A DNA stretch of 64,000 nucleotides, taken from assembly GCA_023460955.1 (NCBI GenBank), contig JAEWOH010000024.1:1-64000 (forward strand). Reading direction: 5' to 3'. The translations under genes and the position numbers were made by a program. Source of the stretch: Bacillota bacterium. Lineage in GTDB: Bacteria; Bacillota; Clostridia; Acetivibrionales; DSM-1351. Positions 54,697 through 63,698 of the stretch are shown piece by piece; position 1 is the first letter of the stretch; every line of letters begins with the position of its first letter. The notes under the pieces are model-generated. The model was not told the origin of the DNA, made no database searches, and worked only from the letters and a program-made list of their open reading frames with translations.

Positions 54697-54822
54697 GCCG
54701 TTCTCCTCTCGGAATTATACTTAATTCGCTTTATGATAGCACTTATTCACTGATTAGTATATACGCTAAGTAGTAATTATAAGTATGTTTTTAAAAATAT
54801 TTGGTTAATTATTGAAAAGATA

Positions 54823-54871
54823 TTGACTTCTAACCTAAATAGTAATATAGTTAATTACATAAGTAACTAAC
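54823..54871 (+). promoter_or_regulatory. Promoter and YtrA-type operator of the GntR/ABC operon
   Basis: TTGACT (54,823-54,828), 17-base spacer, TATAGT (54,846-54,851). An inverted repeat GTTAATTAC-N4-GTAACTAAC (54,850-54,871, 8 of 9 matched) overlaps the -10 and start point, the expected place for autorepression by the GntR protein encoded next. Confidence 0.7.
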
Positions 54872-54889
54872 CAACAAGGTGGTGAAACA

Positions 54890-55258
54890 ATGAATTTGGA
54901 TTTTAATACCGAAAAGCCTATTTATCTGCAGCTGGCAGAAGCGTTAGAGGATGCTATACTGTCCGGCGCCTATGAGGAGGAAACACAGATTCCTTCTACT
55001 ACTGAGATTTCAGTTGGCTATAAAATAAATCCTGCAACTGCTCTAAAGGGTATAAACAGGCTTGTTGATGACGGAATAGTTTATAAGAAAAGGGGATTGG
55101 GTATGTTTGTTTCGACAGGTGCTAAAGAGAAAATACAGGATAAAAGAAAAGAGAATTTTTTTGAGACGTATATTACTTCACTCGTATCTGAGGCAAAAAA
55201 GCTGTCTATTTCGAAAGATGACATATTAAAAATGTTGGAAAGAGGGTTTGATAAATGA
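54890..55258 (+). CDS. GntR family regulator, YtrA subfamily
   Basis: A 122-residue protein with a GntR winged helix at about 10-75 (PIYLQLAEALEDAILSGAYE, then PSTTEISVGYKINPATALKG and YKKRGLGMFV) and a short C-terminal dimerisation helix, as in YtrA-type regulators that have no ligand domain. Such proteins repress ABC transporters responding to cell-wall antibiotics. It overlaps the ATPase gene by 4 bases (ATGA). RBS AAGGTGGTG. Confidence 0.92.
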   Translation: MNLDFNTEKPIYLQLAEALEDAILSGAYEEETQIPSTTEISVGYKINPATALKGINRLVDDGIVYKKRGLGMFVSTGAKEKIQDKRKENFFETYITSLVSEAKKLSISKDDILKMLERGFDK

Positions 55259-56112
55259 AGTGTATAGAAATTAATAATTTAACTAAAAGATTTGGGGATA
55301 CAATAGCCCTGGATAATATTTCATTAAAATTGGAGGCAAACAAGATTTACGGCCTTCTTGGAAGAAATGGAGCAGGAAAAACGACATTGTTGAAGTTAAT
55401 GACAAACAGAATTTTTCCAACTGCCGGAGAAGTATTGTTAGATGGTGAAAATGTAATAGAAAATGATAATGCTCTTTCGAAGATCTACTTTATGACCGAA
55501 GCAAATAATTATCCTGAAGGGATGACTATAAACAAAGCCTTCAAGTGGACGAAGGAGTTTTATCCTGAGTTTGATTCCTCGTATGCAGCAATTCTTGCAG
55601 AAAAGTTTGGTTTGAGTACCAGAAAGAAAATAAAAGATTTGTCAACCGGCTACAAATCCATTTTTAAGATAATTGTATCATTGGCCGGCAATGCTCCGTT
55701 AGTTCTTTTGGATGAGCCTGTTCTAGGCCTTGACGCAAATCACAGAGAACTGTTCTATCGGGAACTCCTTCAGTCCTACAACGCCAAACCAAGAACCATG
55801 GTAATATCAACACACCTTATAGAAGAGGCAGCTGACATTATTGAGGATGTTATTGTAATAAAAAATGGAAGGGTTATTCTACAGGATTCAGTTGAAAGCG
55901 TGTTATCACAGGGGTATGCAGTATCTGGAACAGTAGCGGTCGTTGATAGTTTTATTAAAGACAAAAACGTTATTGGAATTGACACACTCGGTGGTTTAAA
56001 AACAGCTTATATCATGGAAAAACTTAAAAAAACCAGTTTTGAAGCTATACCTTCCGGGCTTGAAGTAACAAAGCTTGATTTGCAGAAGCTTTTCATCCAA
56101 ATGACTAATTAG
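55255..56112 (+). CDS. ABC transporter ATP-binding protein (YtrB-like)
   Basis: A 285-residue ATPase. LGRNGAGKTTLLKLM is Walker A, LSTGYKSIFKI replaces the usual LSGGQ signature (as in several YtrB/BcrA relatives), LVLLDEPVLGLDANHR is Walker B, and STHLIEEAADII contains the switch histidine. About 60 C-terminal residues follow the ATPase core. It overlaps the GntR gene and is followed after 16 bases by its membrane partner. Confidence 0.92.
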   Translation: MKCIEINNLTKRFGDTIALDNISLKLEANKIYGLLGRNGAGKTTLLKLMTNRIFPTAGEVLLDGENVIENDNALSKIYFMTEANNYPEGMTINKAFKWTKEFYPEFDSSYAAILAEKFGLSTRKKIKDLSTGYKSIFKIIVSLAGNAPLVLLDEPVLGLDANHRELFYRELLQSYNAKPRTMVISTHLIEEAADIIEDVIVIKNGRVILQDSVESVLSQGYAVSGTVAVVDSFIKDKNVIGIDTLGGLKTAYIMEKLKKTSFEAIPSGLEVTKLDLQKLFIQMTN

Positions 56113-56128
56113 GATAGGAGAAAATGAA

Positions 56129-56869
56129 ATGAGATTGAAATCAGTTATTAAGTATTATTTATCAGATATGAAAATAGGTGTTATAACATTTTATGTGGCA
56201 ATGGTGGCTATCTTTGGTTTACTTGGAGGTATCATAAGCATTTCTATATCAAATAGAGACAACAGCTTTATTGGCGGAGGTGAAATGGCAGCTGCTATCT
56301 TTCTGTTTGTGGTCGGGTTAAATTCCTTTAAACATAATTTTTTGTTTTTATCCATAAATGGTATACCTAGAAAGCTCCTGTTTAAAGGTTTTGTCCTGGC
56401 GGCACTGATAATATGTACCATTATGGCTGCAATTGATGTGACTTACGCAAATATATTTGCACAGTTTCTTAATTACAAATCTGCCTTTTATCAGTTGTAT
56501 TGGGGATGGACGGAAAATACATCCTGGCCGTTGGTTTTTATTATAGATTTACTTTGGACTATAGCAACATATCTTTTCGCCATTATGACAGGCTATTTTA
56601 TTACAGGCCTATACTATAAGATGACAAAACTTCCGAAAATAATTGTTTCGATTGGTGTGCCCGGGCTGCTTTTTGTTGTTCTACCTATTATTGAGGAAAC
56701 AGTTACAAAGGGCAAAATATTCAGGTGGATAGAGATGGTAACCCTTAAACTCAACGGTTTGAGCAATGGTATGAACCCGTCTGTTGCAGTTCTTTCTTAT
56801 GTAGTTGGTGCTGCATTTGCAGCAGGTTTAAGCTTCATTTTGGTGAGAAGGGCAGTAGTCAAAGAGTAA
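56129..56869 (+). CDS. ABC transporter permease-like membrane protein
   Basis: A 246-residue protein with about six hydrophobic segments (first at about 15-40, last at about 218-242) and no recognisable extracellular domain. It resembles the ABC-2-like membrane components paired with YtrA/YtrB-type proteins. RBS GGATAGGAG lies 9 bases before the ATG. It completes a three-gene regulator-ATPase-permease operon closed by the terminator at 56,930. Transported substrate unknown; cell-envelope stress or peptide antibiotics are likely by family. Confidence 0.82.
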   Translation: MRLKSVIKYYLSDMKIGVITFYVAMVAIFGLLGGIISISISNRDNSFIGGGEMAAAIFLFVVGLNSFKHNFLFLSINGIPRKLLFKGFVLAALIICTIMAAIDVTYANIFAQFLNYKSAFYQLYWGWTENTSWPLVFIIDLLWTIATYLFAIMTGYFITGLYYKMTKLPKIIVSIGVPGLLFVVLPIIEETVTKGKIFRWIEMVTLKLNGLSNGMNPSVAVLSYVVGAAFAAGLSFILVRRAVVKE

Positions 56870-56929
56870 TATCTAAAGAGTTATTTAGAAAGTTGTTTTA
56901 AATAAAATATATTTCTACTGGAAGAATAG

Positions 56930-56972
56930 AAGGTCAGCTGGCACAGAAATGAGGTGCGGGCTGACCTTTTGT
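56930..56972 (+). terminator. Terminator of the GntR/ABC operon
   Basis: AAGGTCAG (56,930-56,937) pairs with CTGACCTT (56,961-56,968), with a long loop and following Ts. Confidence 0.65.
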
Positions 56973-57017
56973 AATGAAACCAGCTTTGAAATTAATCCGG
57001 TGTCTGTATATAATATT

Positions 57018-57097
57018 TATTATAGATTTAGAAATATCTATTATAGATTTAGAAATATCTATTATAGATTTAGTAACTATCTATTATAGATTTAGAA
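57018..57097. repeat. Four-copy 21-bp tandem repeat upstream of pdxA
   Basis: The core TATTATAGATTTA starts at 57,018, 57,039, 57,060 and 57,082, a period of 21, 21 and 22 bases (two helical turns). Copies 2-4 contain TCTATTATAGA, a palindrome except for its central base. Copies are nearly identical; the third differs at a few positions. Such helically phased palindromes can be multiple operator sites, or simply slippage products. Confidence 0.85.
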
Positions 57098-57147
57098 ACT
57101 CAAGATTAACACCAATAAAAAATTCATGTAAGAAATGCGGAGGCTTT

Positions 57148-58164
57148 ATGTTAAAACCGTTGATATATGTTCCCATGGGTGATCCAGCAGGTATCGGCCC
57201 TGAAATAATTGTAAAGGCAATGGCAAATACAAGCATTTATGAGGTTTGCAGACCGGTAGTTATCGGTGATTTAAAAGTAATAAGAAAGGCTGCTGAATTT
57301 TGTAATTTGAACTACACCTTAAGGAGTATTGCTAAGGGTGAAGAAGGTTCTTACCAACCCTCGGTTATCAATATAATAGACTTGAACAATATAGAACCGT
57401 CAGAGCTGCAGTATGGTACTGTTCAGGCGCAGAACGGCGTTGCAGCTTTTGAGTACATTACAAAAGCAGTTGAGATGGCTCAGAACTCTGAACTTGCAGC
57501 AATTGCTACAACGCCGATTAACAAGCCTGCTTTAAAGGCCGGCAACGTGGACTTTATCGGTCATACTGAAATTCTGGCCGGACTTACGAATACGCCTGAC
57601 CCGCTGACCATGTTCGAAGTCAGGGGCTTAAGAGTATTCTTTCTTACCCGGCACGTATCGCTTAGAAAGGCATGTGATATGGTCAGCCAGGACAGGCTGT
57701 TGGACTACATCGACAGGTGTACCGAAGCCTTAAAGAGTCTGGGCATAAACCAAGGCACCATGGCAGTAGCAGGCTTGAATCCTCATAGTGGTGATAACGG
57801 TTTGTTTGGTACAGAAGAAAAGGAACACATAGAGCCTGCCATCAGCAGAGCCAAAGCCTTGGGATACAGAGTGGAGGGACCTGTGGGTGCTGACTCGGTA
57901 TTCCACCAGGCACTTATAGGAAGATATAATTCGGTTCTTTCGCTCTATCACGATCAAGGACATATTGCAACAAAAACTCTCGATTTTGAAAGGACCATAG
58001 CCATTACTCTGGGATTACCCTTCCTAAGAACCTCTGTTGATCACGGAACGGCCTATGATATTGCGGGAAAGGGAATTGCCAGTGAAGTCAGTATGGTTGA
58101 GGCAATTCTTCTGGCCGCAAAATATGCCGAGCCTTACGCAGCTTGGTATAGCAGCCGGAAATAA
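57148..58164 (+). CDS. pdxA: 4-hydroxythreonine-4-phosphate dehydrogenase family (PdxA/PdxA2)
   Basis: A 338-residue NAD-dependent, metal-binding dehydrogenase. ATG 57,148 has GCGGAGG upstream and gives MLKPLIYVPMGDPAGIGPEI, the classic PdxA start; the open frame extends further only through the tandem repeat. Metal-ligand histidines are in FIGHTEILAGLT, LNPHSGDNGLFG and SLYHDQGHIATK. In clostridia that lack the DXP-dependent B6 route, members often act as PdxA2 on threonate or erythronate phosphate in sugar-acid catabolism. No kinase partner (DUF1537) lies beside it here, so the substrate is left open. Confidence 0.87.
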   Translation: MLKPLIYVPMGDPAGIGPEIIVKAMANTSIYEVCRPVVIGDLKVIRKAAEFCNLNYTLRSIAKGEEGSYQPSVINIIDLNNIEPSELQYGTVQAQNGVAAFEYITKAVEMAQNSELAAIATTPINKPALKAGNVDFIGHTEILAGLTNTPDPLTMFEVRGLRVFFLTRHVSLRKACDMVSQDRLLDYIDRCTEALKSLGINQGTMAVAGLNPHSGDNGLFGTEEKEHIEPAISRAKALGYRVEGPVGADSVFHQALIGRYNSVLSLYHDQGHIATKTLDFERTIAITLGLPFLRTSVDHGTAYDIAGKGIASEVSMVEAILLAAKYAEPYAAWYSSRK

Positions 58165-58292
58165 ATCAGATGGCGGGTAAATTCAGACAGCTGCAAAATA
58201 ATTTCGTAAAATAAACAATATATATTTTAAAATTTATAATTATTCAGGTCGGAGTTTTTAGGATTAATCATAAAAATTTATAGGAGGTCAGT

Positions 58293-59063
58293 ATGGCGGA
58301 CGTTATTGATTACAAAATCATCGGGGATGATATGCAGATTGTGGAGGTAGAGCTTGATCCATCAGAAGGTGTGAGAGCTGAAGCCGGAGCAATGATGTAC
58401 ATGGAAGATGGAATAATGATGCAGACTTCAACAGATGGCGGGGCGTTTAAAGGTTTTAAAAGAATGCTCACAGGGGAGAGTTTTTTCATTACAACCTTTT
58501 ACAACACCAGCCCGACTAAGAGGCACATGGCATTTTCAGCACCTTATCCAGGCAAGATAATACCGATAGATTTGCCCAGTATGGGTGGAAGCTTTTTGTG
58601 TCAAAAGGATGCCTTCCTCTGTGCAGCCAAGGGAGTTGACATAGAGGTAGCATTTACAAGGAAACTGGGCGCAGGCTTTTTTGGCGGAGAGGGTTTTATT
58701 TTACAGAGGCTTGTAGGAGATGGAATGGCTTTTGTTCATTCCGGCGGAACAATAATACAGAAGAACCTCTTGCCCGGTGAAACTCTTAAGGTTGACACAG
58801 GCTGTCTGGTTGCATTCTCGCCAAGTGTCGATTATGATATCCAGTTTGTAGGAGGTTTTAAGAATGCCTTATTCGGCGGAGAGGGATTATTCCTTGCAAA
58901 ACTTACCGGACCGGGTATTGTTTATCTTCAGAGTCTGCCTCTTTCGAGACTGGCAGACAGACTTACCTCCGCAGGTTCACGCCATAGAGAACAGCAGTCC
59001 GGAATTGGTGGTATAGGGGGAGGTATTCTGGGAGGACTCTTTGGCGGCGACAACAAATACTAA
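58293..59063 (+). CDS. AIM24/TIGR00266 family protein
   Basis: A 256-residue beta-rich protein with the features of the TIGR00266/AIM24 family: QIVEVELDPSEGVRAEAGAM, GAFKGFKRMLTGESFFITTF, GGSFLCQKDAFLCAA and GFFGGEGFILQRLVGDGMAF, ending in a glycine-rich tail. It forms a double beta-trefoil or cupin-like fold in relatives; function is unknown although plant and yeast homologues are organellar. RBS AGGAGG. It seems monocistronic. Confidence 0.9.
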   Translation: MADVIDYKIIGDDMQIVEVELDPSEGVRAEAGAMMYMEDGIMMQTSTDGGAFKGFKRMLTGESFFITTFYNTSPTKRHMAFSAPYPGKIIPIDLPSMGGSFLCQKDAFLCAAKGVDIEVAFTRKLGAGFFGGEGFILQRLVGDGMAFVHSGGTIIQKNLLPGETLKVDTGCLVAFSPSVDYDIQFVGGFKNALFGGEGLFLAKLTGPGIVYLQSLPLSRLADRLTSAGSRHREQQSGIGGIGGGILGGLFGGDNKY

Positions 59064-59161
59064 GCTTCCCTGTCTTAACAAAACACACCTTCTTTTACCG
59101 GTTAAATTGGTAAATTAATGTTGAAATAGATAATTATATATGATATTTTAATTATGGTTGG

Positions 59162-59218
59162 GTCCGGTTTAAGTATATTATCTCAAGTAAGTTGCTTGAA
59201 CAGTATATCTGCCCGGAC
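59162..59218 (+). promoter_or_regulatory. Possible structured leader before the ECF operon
   Basis: GTCCGG (59,162-59,167) pairs with CCGGAC (59,213-59,218), enclosing a second hairpin TCAAG/CTTGA near 59,192-59,208 and two AGTATAT motifs facing each other across the internal loop. The fold lies 35-90 bases before the start of the ECF S gene, where riboswitches are often found. It does not match a riboswitch class I can recognise. Confidence 0.35.
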
Positions 59219-59252
59219 ATTAATTTCTATTTTGTGTAAAAGGGGTGTTTAT

Positions 59253-59825
59253 ATGAGTGATTCAAGCAACGCAAAAAAAGGTTTGCCGATTAAAACGATT
59301 GTTGCGGTAGGTATTGGAGCGGCTTTGGTTGTTGCTATTTACCAGATCAGTATTCCTGTGGGTTTTATACCTAATACAAGACTTCAGTTCAATCAGGCAG
59401 TTATCGCATTGATTGGTGCAATATTCGGTCCCATAGCCGGACTGCTTACAGGGTTGATTTCACATACGCTGGGGGATGCAATATTCTATGGTGGAGTCTG
59501 GTGGAGCTGGGTAATAGCTGATGCTATCTATGGACTTCTGGTGGGATTGACTTTTAAAAAGCTAAAAATAGCTGAAGGTGGCTTTGGGAGCAAGCAAGCA
59601 CTTATATTCAATATAAACCAGTTTTTGGCAAATGCAATTGCATGGATTTTAGCGGCTCCGATATTTGACATACTGATATATGCTGAGCCTTCCGATAAGG
59701 TATTTGCTCAGGGTGTTACTTCATTTGCAGCAAACGGTGCGGTAACCTTAATTGTAGGAACTATTCTTGCATTTGCATATTCAAAGATACGGATAGGTAG
59801 CTCGAGCCTTGAAAAGGAAGCATAG
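59253..59825 (+). CDS. ECF transporter S component, UPF0397 family
   Basis: Substrate-binding membrane subunit of an energy-coupling factor importer. ATG 59,253 (after AAAAGGGGTG) gives MSDSSNAKKGLPIKTIVAVG; the frame extends upstream through the leader, which I reject. The 190-residue protein has about six hydrophobic segments and the UPF0397 hallmarks IPNTRLQFNQAVIALIGAIF, GPIAGLLTGLISHTLGDAI and WWSWVIADAIYGLLVG. The substrate of this S family is not settled. The dedicated ATPase and T genes follow. Confidence 0.87.
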   Translation: MSDSSNAKKGLPIKTIVAVGIGAALVVAIYQISIPVGFIPNTRLQFNQAVIALIGAIFGPIAGLLTGLISHTLGDAIFYGGVWWSWVIADAIYGLLVGLTFKKLKIAEGGFGSKQALIFNINQFLANAIAWILAAPIFDILIYAEPSDKVFAQGVTSFAANGAVTLIVGTILAFAYSKIRIGSSSLEKEA

Positions 59826-59890
59826 ATGCTTGGAATATTATTAGTATTTAATTAATACATAGCAGAGTTAAAAAGAATAATATAAACAAT

Positions 59891-59920
59891 AAAAGTGGTT
59901 GCCTAAAACAACCACTTTTT
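59891..59920 (+). terminator. Hairpin between ECF S and A genes, possible partial terminator
   Basis: AAAAGTGGTTG (59,891-59,901) pairs with CAACCACTTTT (59,909-59,919), followed by a T. It would lower expression of the ATPase and T genes relative to the S gene. Confidence 0.7.
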
Positions 59921-59936
59921 CACACCGAGGAAGAGT

Positions 59937-61640
59937 ATGAAAAAACCTATTATCGAATTTAACAACTTCTCATTTAAATATCGTGTACAGAAATCTCCCT
60001 CTCTGTCCAATATAAATCTTACAATTTATGAGGGTGAAAAAGTACTGATTGTGGGACCGTCTGGCTCGGGCAAATCGACACTGGCAAATTGTATAAATGG
60101 GCTGGTGCCTTTTTCTTATGCAGGTCAAGCTGAAGGCAGCTTAATCATTAAAGGTCAGGATCCCCAGAAACTTGGGATATTTGGGTTGTCTAAAATTGTT
60201 GGAACGGTTCTTCAGGATACTGACGGGCAGTTTGTCGGGTTGACAGTTGCAGAGGATATTGCATTCTCTTTGGAGAATGATTGTATAAAACAGGATGAAA
60301 TGCTTAAACGAGTTGAGGAGACAGCTAAATTAGTCGATTTAACCAGCTTTAAAAGTCACTCTCCCCAGTCGTTGTCAGGGGGACAAAAACAGAGAGTTTC
60401 TTTGGGAGGTGTACTGATTGACAATGTAGAAATACTGCTGTTTGATGAACCTTTGGCAAACCTTGATCCTGCCACAGGGAAATACGCTATGGAGCTGATT
60501 GACCAAATACACCGGGAATCAGGTGCAACTGTACTTATAGTGGAACACAGGCTTGAGGATGTACTTCACTGTTCGGTGGATAGAATTATTGTAATGGATG
60601 AGGGCAGGATTGCAGCCGATACTGTTCCGTCTGAGCTTCTTTCATCTGATATTTTAAAGGAAACCGGCATCAGAGAACCTTTATATATCACTGCACTAAA
60701 ATACGCAGGCTGTAGAGTACCGGCCACTGCTCATCCCGAACATATAAATGCTGTTAGATTAGATGATTTTAATAGTAAGCTTACCGCTTGGTATGATAAA
60801 AAAGAATCCGGTCACATAAAAATTAAGAGTACTGAAGTTTTAGAATTAAAGAATATTAACTTTGAATATCAAAAAAACAAGCCCATTCTTAAGGATATTA
60901 ATACTGTTATCTATAAAGGTGAGCTTGTTGGCCTGGTGGGGCAAAACGGAGCCGGAAAATCCACTCTTTCGAAGGTTATATGCGGTTTTGAAAAGCCATC
61001 GGCAGGGTCTATGTTATTTAATGGAGAAAGAATAGATGATGACAGTATTACAGAACGTGCCAAAAAAATCGGACTTGTAATGCAAAACCCTAACCACATG
61101 ATTTCAAAGCCGATGATATTTGATGAGGTTGCATTGGGATTGGTTACAAGAGGTTGGAACCAGCAGGACATAAATGAAAGGGTAGTGGAGGTGCTTAGGA
61201 CCTGCGGCCTTTATGAATTCAGAAATTGGCCTGTTTCAGCTCTAAGCTACGGTCAGAAAAAGAGAGTTACAATTGCCTCCATACTTGTTTTAAAGCCGGA
61301 GGTTATAATATTGGATGAACCTACAGCAGGGCAGGACTTGGAACACTATACGGAATTCATGGAATTTCTTCTTAAACTAAACGCGGAAAACGGAACCACG
61401 ATAGTTATGATAACCCATGATATGCACCTGCTGTTGGAATACACTGAACGTGCAATTGTTATGGCAGAAGGCAGCATAATTGCAGATGCCTCACCGGCAG
61501 AGATTCTCACCAATGACGAAATAATAGTAAAAGCTAATTTGAAAAAGACCTCACTTTATGAATTGGCTGTAAGAGCAGGGATAGACGATTCCTGTTCCTT
61601 TGTCCAACATTTTATCGATTATGACAGGAGGGTGAGGTAA
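59937..61640 (+). CDS. ECF transporter fused ATPase (A-A')
   Basis: A 567-residue protein with two complete ABC domains. Domain 1: GPSGSGKSTLANCINGLVPF, LSGGQKQRVSLGG, LLFDEPLANLDP. Domain 2: GQNGAGKSTLSKVICGFEKP, LSYGQKKRVTIAS, IILDEPTAGQD. This fused form is characteristic of the S/A-A'/T operons of the UPF0397 and YkoEDC type. It drives import through the T subunit encoded directly downstream with no intervening bases (stop 61,640, start 61,641; RBS GGAGGGTGAGG). Confidence 0.94.
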   Translation: MKKPIIEFNNFSFKYRVQKSPSLSNINLTIYEGEKVLIVGPSGSGKSTLANCINGLVPFSYAGQAEGSLIIKGQDPQKLGIFGLSKIVGTVLQDTDGQFVGLTVAEDIAFSLENDCIKQDEMLKRVEETAKLVDLTSFKSHSPQSLSGGQKQRVSLGGVLIDNVEILLFDEPLANLDPATGKYAMELIDQIHRESGATVLIVEHRLEDVLHCSVDRIIVMDEGRIAADTVPSELLSSDILKETGIREPLYITALKYAGCRVPATAHPEHINAVRLDDFNSKLTAWYDKKESGHIKIKSTEVLELKNINFEYQKNKPILKDINTVIYKGELVGLVGQNGAGKSTLSKVICGFEKPSAGSMLFNGERIDDDSITERAKKIGLVMQNPNHMISKPMIFDEVALGLVTRGWNQQDINERVVEVLRTCGLYEFRNWPVSALSYGQKKRVTIASILVLKPEVIILDEPTAGQDLEHYTEFMEFLLKLNAENGTTIVMITHDMHLLLEYTERAIVMAEGSIIADASPAEILTNDEIIVKANLKKTSLYELAVRAGIDDSCSFVQHFIDYDRRVR

Positions 61641-62468
61641 ATGGCACGAATGCTGAGTTACAGTGATAAGGGAAGTGTAGTTCACTCTCTGAGCGGGACC
61701 ACCAAACTACTTTATTTCCTTGTATGGTCATTATGCAGCATGATAACTTATGATACAAGACTTCTGCTGTTTATGCTTGCTCTGAGTTTAATTATTTTTA
61801 AAGTATCAAGAGTAGACTTTGAGGATGTGGCATTTGTATTGAAGCTGATCCTTGTATTTCTTTTAATAAACCTTATAGCTATTTTTATCTTTTCACCGGA
61901 AGAAGGAGTCAAAATTTATAACAGCAGGACTCAGCTGGTACATATAATTGGAAGGTATAATGTGACGGTGGAGCAACTGTTTTATGAGCTGAATGTGGCT
62001 TTAAAATACTTTACAATAATACCAATTGCTCTGCTTTTTATACTGACCACCAATCCCAGCGAGTTTGCATCTTCATTAAATAAACTTGGACTTAGTTATA
62101 AGATTAGTTATGCCGTAGCCATCACACTTAGATATATTCCCGACATGCAGAGGGATTATATCACAGTTTCCCAGGCACAGCAGGCTCGTGGAATTGATAT
62201 GTCAAAGAAAGTCGGACTGCTACAAAGAATTAAAAATGTAAGTGCGGTTCTGATACCTCTGTTTTTTTCTAGTATGGAGAGGATTGATACAATTAGCAAT
62301 GCCATGGAGCTCAGGGGTTTTGGGAAGAAAAAAAAGAGAACCTGGTATGCGGAAAAAAGAATTGGAATAAAAGATTGGGTAGTTATAATTCTATTGCTTG
62401 TTTTTGCAGTAATATCATTTATAGTAACCTTTTCAGATGGCAGCAGGTTCTATAACCCATTTAACTGA
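61641..62468 (+). CDS. ECF transporter T component (EcfT)
   Basis: A 275-residue transmembrane coupling protein. Hydrophobic segments at about 20-75, 100-150 and 235-265, and the coupling helices SQAQQARGIDMS and ISNAMELRGFGKKKKR, each containing the conserved Ala/Glu-x-Arg-Gly motif that contacts the ATPases, are diagnostic. It completes a group I ECF transporter (S-AA'-T) with the two preceding genes. Confidence 0.93.
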   Translation: MARMLSYSDKGSVVHSLSGTTKLLYFLVWSLCSMITYDTRLLLFMLALSLIIFKVSRVDFEDVAFVLKLILVFLLINLIAIFIFSPEEGVKIYNSRTQLVHIIGRYNVTVEQLFYELNVALKYFTIIPIALLFILTTNPSEFASSLNKLGLSYKISYAVAITLRYIPDMQRDYITVSQAQQARGIDMSKKVGLLQRIKNVSAVLIPLFFSSMERIDTISNAMELRGFGKKKKRTWYAEKRIGIKDWVVIILLLVFAVISFIVTFSDGSRFYNPFN

Positions 62469-62525
62469 TGTAGTTAAACGGTATATACTAAAAATTAAAG
62501 CATTAAGTTTTGAGGTCATACATAA

Positions 62526-63266
62526 ATGTCTACAGTTGAAGTAAAAGAAAAAAAGCATAGTGCATTAAACGATTTTCTGGAGGGTTCCAGGCTAAGTATA
62601 CCAATTGCGTTGGGATACTTCCCTGTTTCCTTTACTTTTGGTTTGATGGCTGTCAGAGGCGGTATCCCTGTATGGATTGTAATATTGATTTCTATGACAA
62701 ACCTTACCTCAGCAGGTCAGTTTGCAGGAACAAATCTGATAGTTGCAGGTGCTGGACTGCCGGAAATAGCCGTAACTACCTTTGTAATTAATATCAGATA
62801 TATGTTGATGTCCCTGTCACTATCCCAGAAGCTGGCGGAGGGGGTCACAAATTTAAAACGCTGGATAATGGCTTTCGGTGTCACAGATGAAACCTTTACC
62901 GTAGCAGCAATGCAAAAAAGGGAAATTACCTTTTCTTTTATGACTGGGCTTGAACTGTTGCCTTATATAGGTTGGTCCGCGGGAACTGCTGCCGGTGCAA
63001 TAGTGTGTACCCTCCTGCCGGTTACGCTTCAAAATTCCATGGGAATAGCTTTATACGCCATGTTTATTGCTTTGGTTATCCCAGCGGCTAAAAAGTCAAA
63101 AGCCGCACTGGTAGTGGCAGGCTGTGCTATTGTTATCAGTTCGGTATTGAAATGGCTTCCATTTTTAAGGTTTATTTCAGGTGGCTGGAGAATAATCATA
63201 GCTACAGTAATTGCATGTTCTCTTGGAGCAAAACTATTCCCTCTGGAAGATGCAAAGGAAGAATAA
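62526..63266 (+). CDS. azlC: AzlC family branched-chain amino acid exporter large subunit
   Basis: A 246-residue membrane protein with about seven hydrophobic segments. GYFPVSFTFGLMAVRGG and SAGQFAGTNLIVAGA, then NIRYMLMSLSLSQKL and FGVTDETFTVAA, are hallmarks of AzlC/YgaZ, which with AzlD/YgaH exports valine, leucine, isoleucine or their analogues. The azlD gene follows after 15 bases. RBS is modest (GAGGTCATACATAA). Confidence 0.93.
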   Translation: MSTVEVKEKKHSALNDFLEGSRLSIPIALGYFPVSFTFGLMAVRGGIPVWIVILISMTNLTSAGQFAGTNLIVAGAGLPEIAVTTFVINIRYMLMSLSLSQKLAEGVTNLKRWIMAFGVTDETFTVAAMQKREITFSFMTGLELLPYIGWSAGTAAGAIVCTLLPVTLQNSMGIALYAMFIALVIPAAKKSKAALVVAGCAIVISSVLKWLPFLRFISGGWRIIIATVIACSLGAKLFPLEDAKEE

Positions 63267-63281
63267 AAGAAAGGGCTATAT

Positions 63282-63596
63282 ATGGATAGAATATTGGCTG
63301 CGGTTTTGTTGATGGCTCTGGTAACTTATTTGCCAAGGGTTTTGCCACTGGCTGTTATTAAAAATAAAATAGGGTCAAGATTTCTTACCGCATTTCTTAG
63401 CTATGTGCCGTTTGCGGTTTTGGGAGCGATGATATTTCCTGACATTTTAACCTCAACAGGACATTTTGCTTCAGCAGTAATAGGCCTTGCAACTGCCGTC
63501 GTTCTGGCTTATTTTGAAAGGGGCTTGCTTCAGGTGGCTGTTTGCGCAATTATTGCTGTATATGCTTGTGAACTGGTCATTGCACGATTAGGTTAG
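63282..63596 (+). CDS. azlD: AzlD family branched-chain amino acid exporter small subunit
   Basis: A 104-residue membrane protein with four hydrophobic segments; LMALVTYLPRVLPLAVI and SYVPFAVLGAMIFPDIL are typical AzlD/YgaH sequences. It is the obligate partner of AzlC encoded just upstream. RBS AAGAAAGGG. Confidence 0.92.
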   Translation: MDRILAAVLLMALVTYLPRVLPLAVIKNKIGSRFLTAFLSYVPFAVLGAMIFPDILTSTGHFASAVIGLATAVVLAYFERGLLQVAVCAIIAVYACELVIARLG

Positions 63597-63698
63597 TCCA
63601 TAGTAAAAAAATTAGACTGGACAGAAATTTTTCTATGTACTGGTGCGTTATAATAGATATAATATTTATAATATTTTTCTAATAATACGGAGGGCATT

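Noticed and set aside
57018..57097. Repeats considered as a CRISPR array
   Set aside because: The units are contiguous with no unique spacers, only 21 bp long, and no cas genes are in the window.
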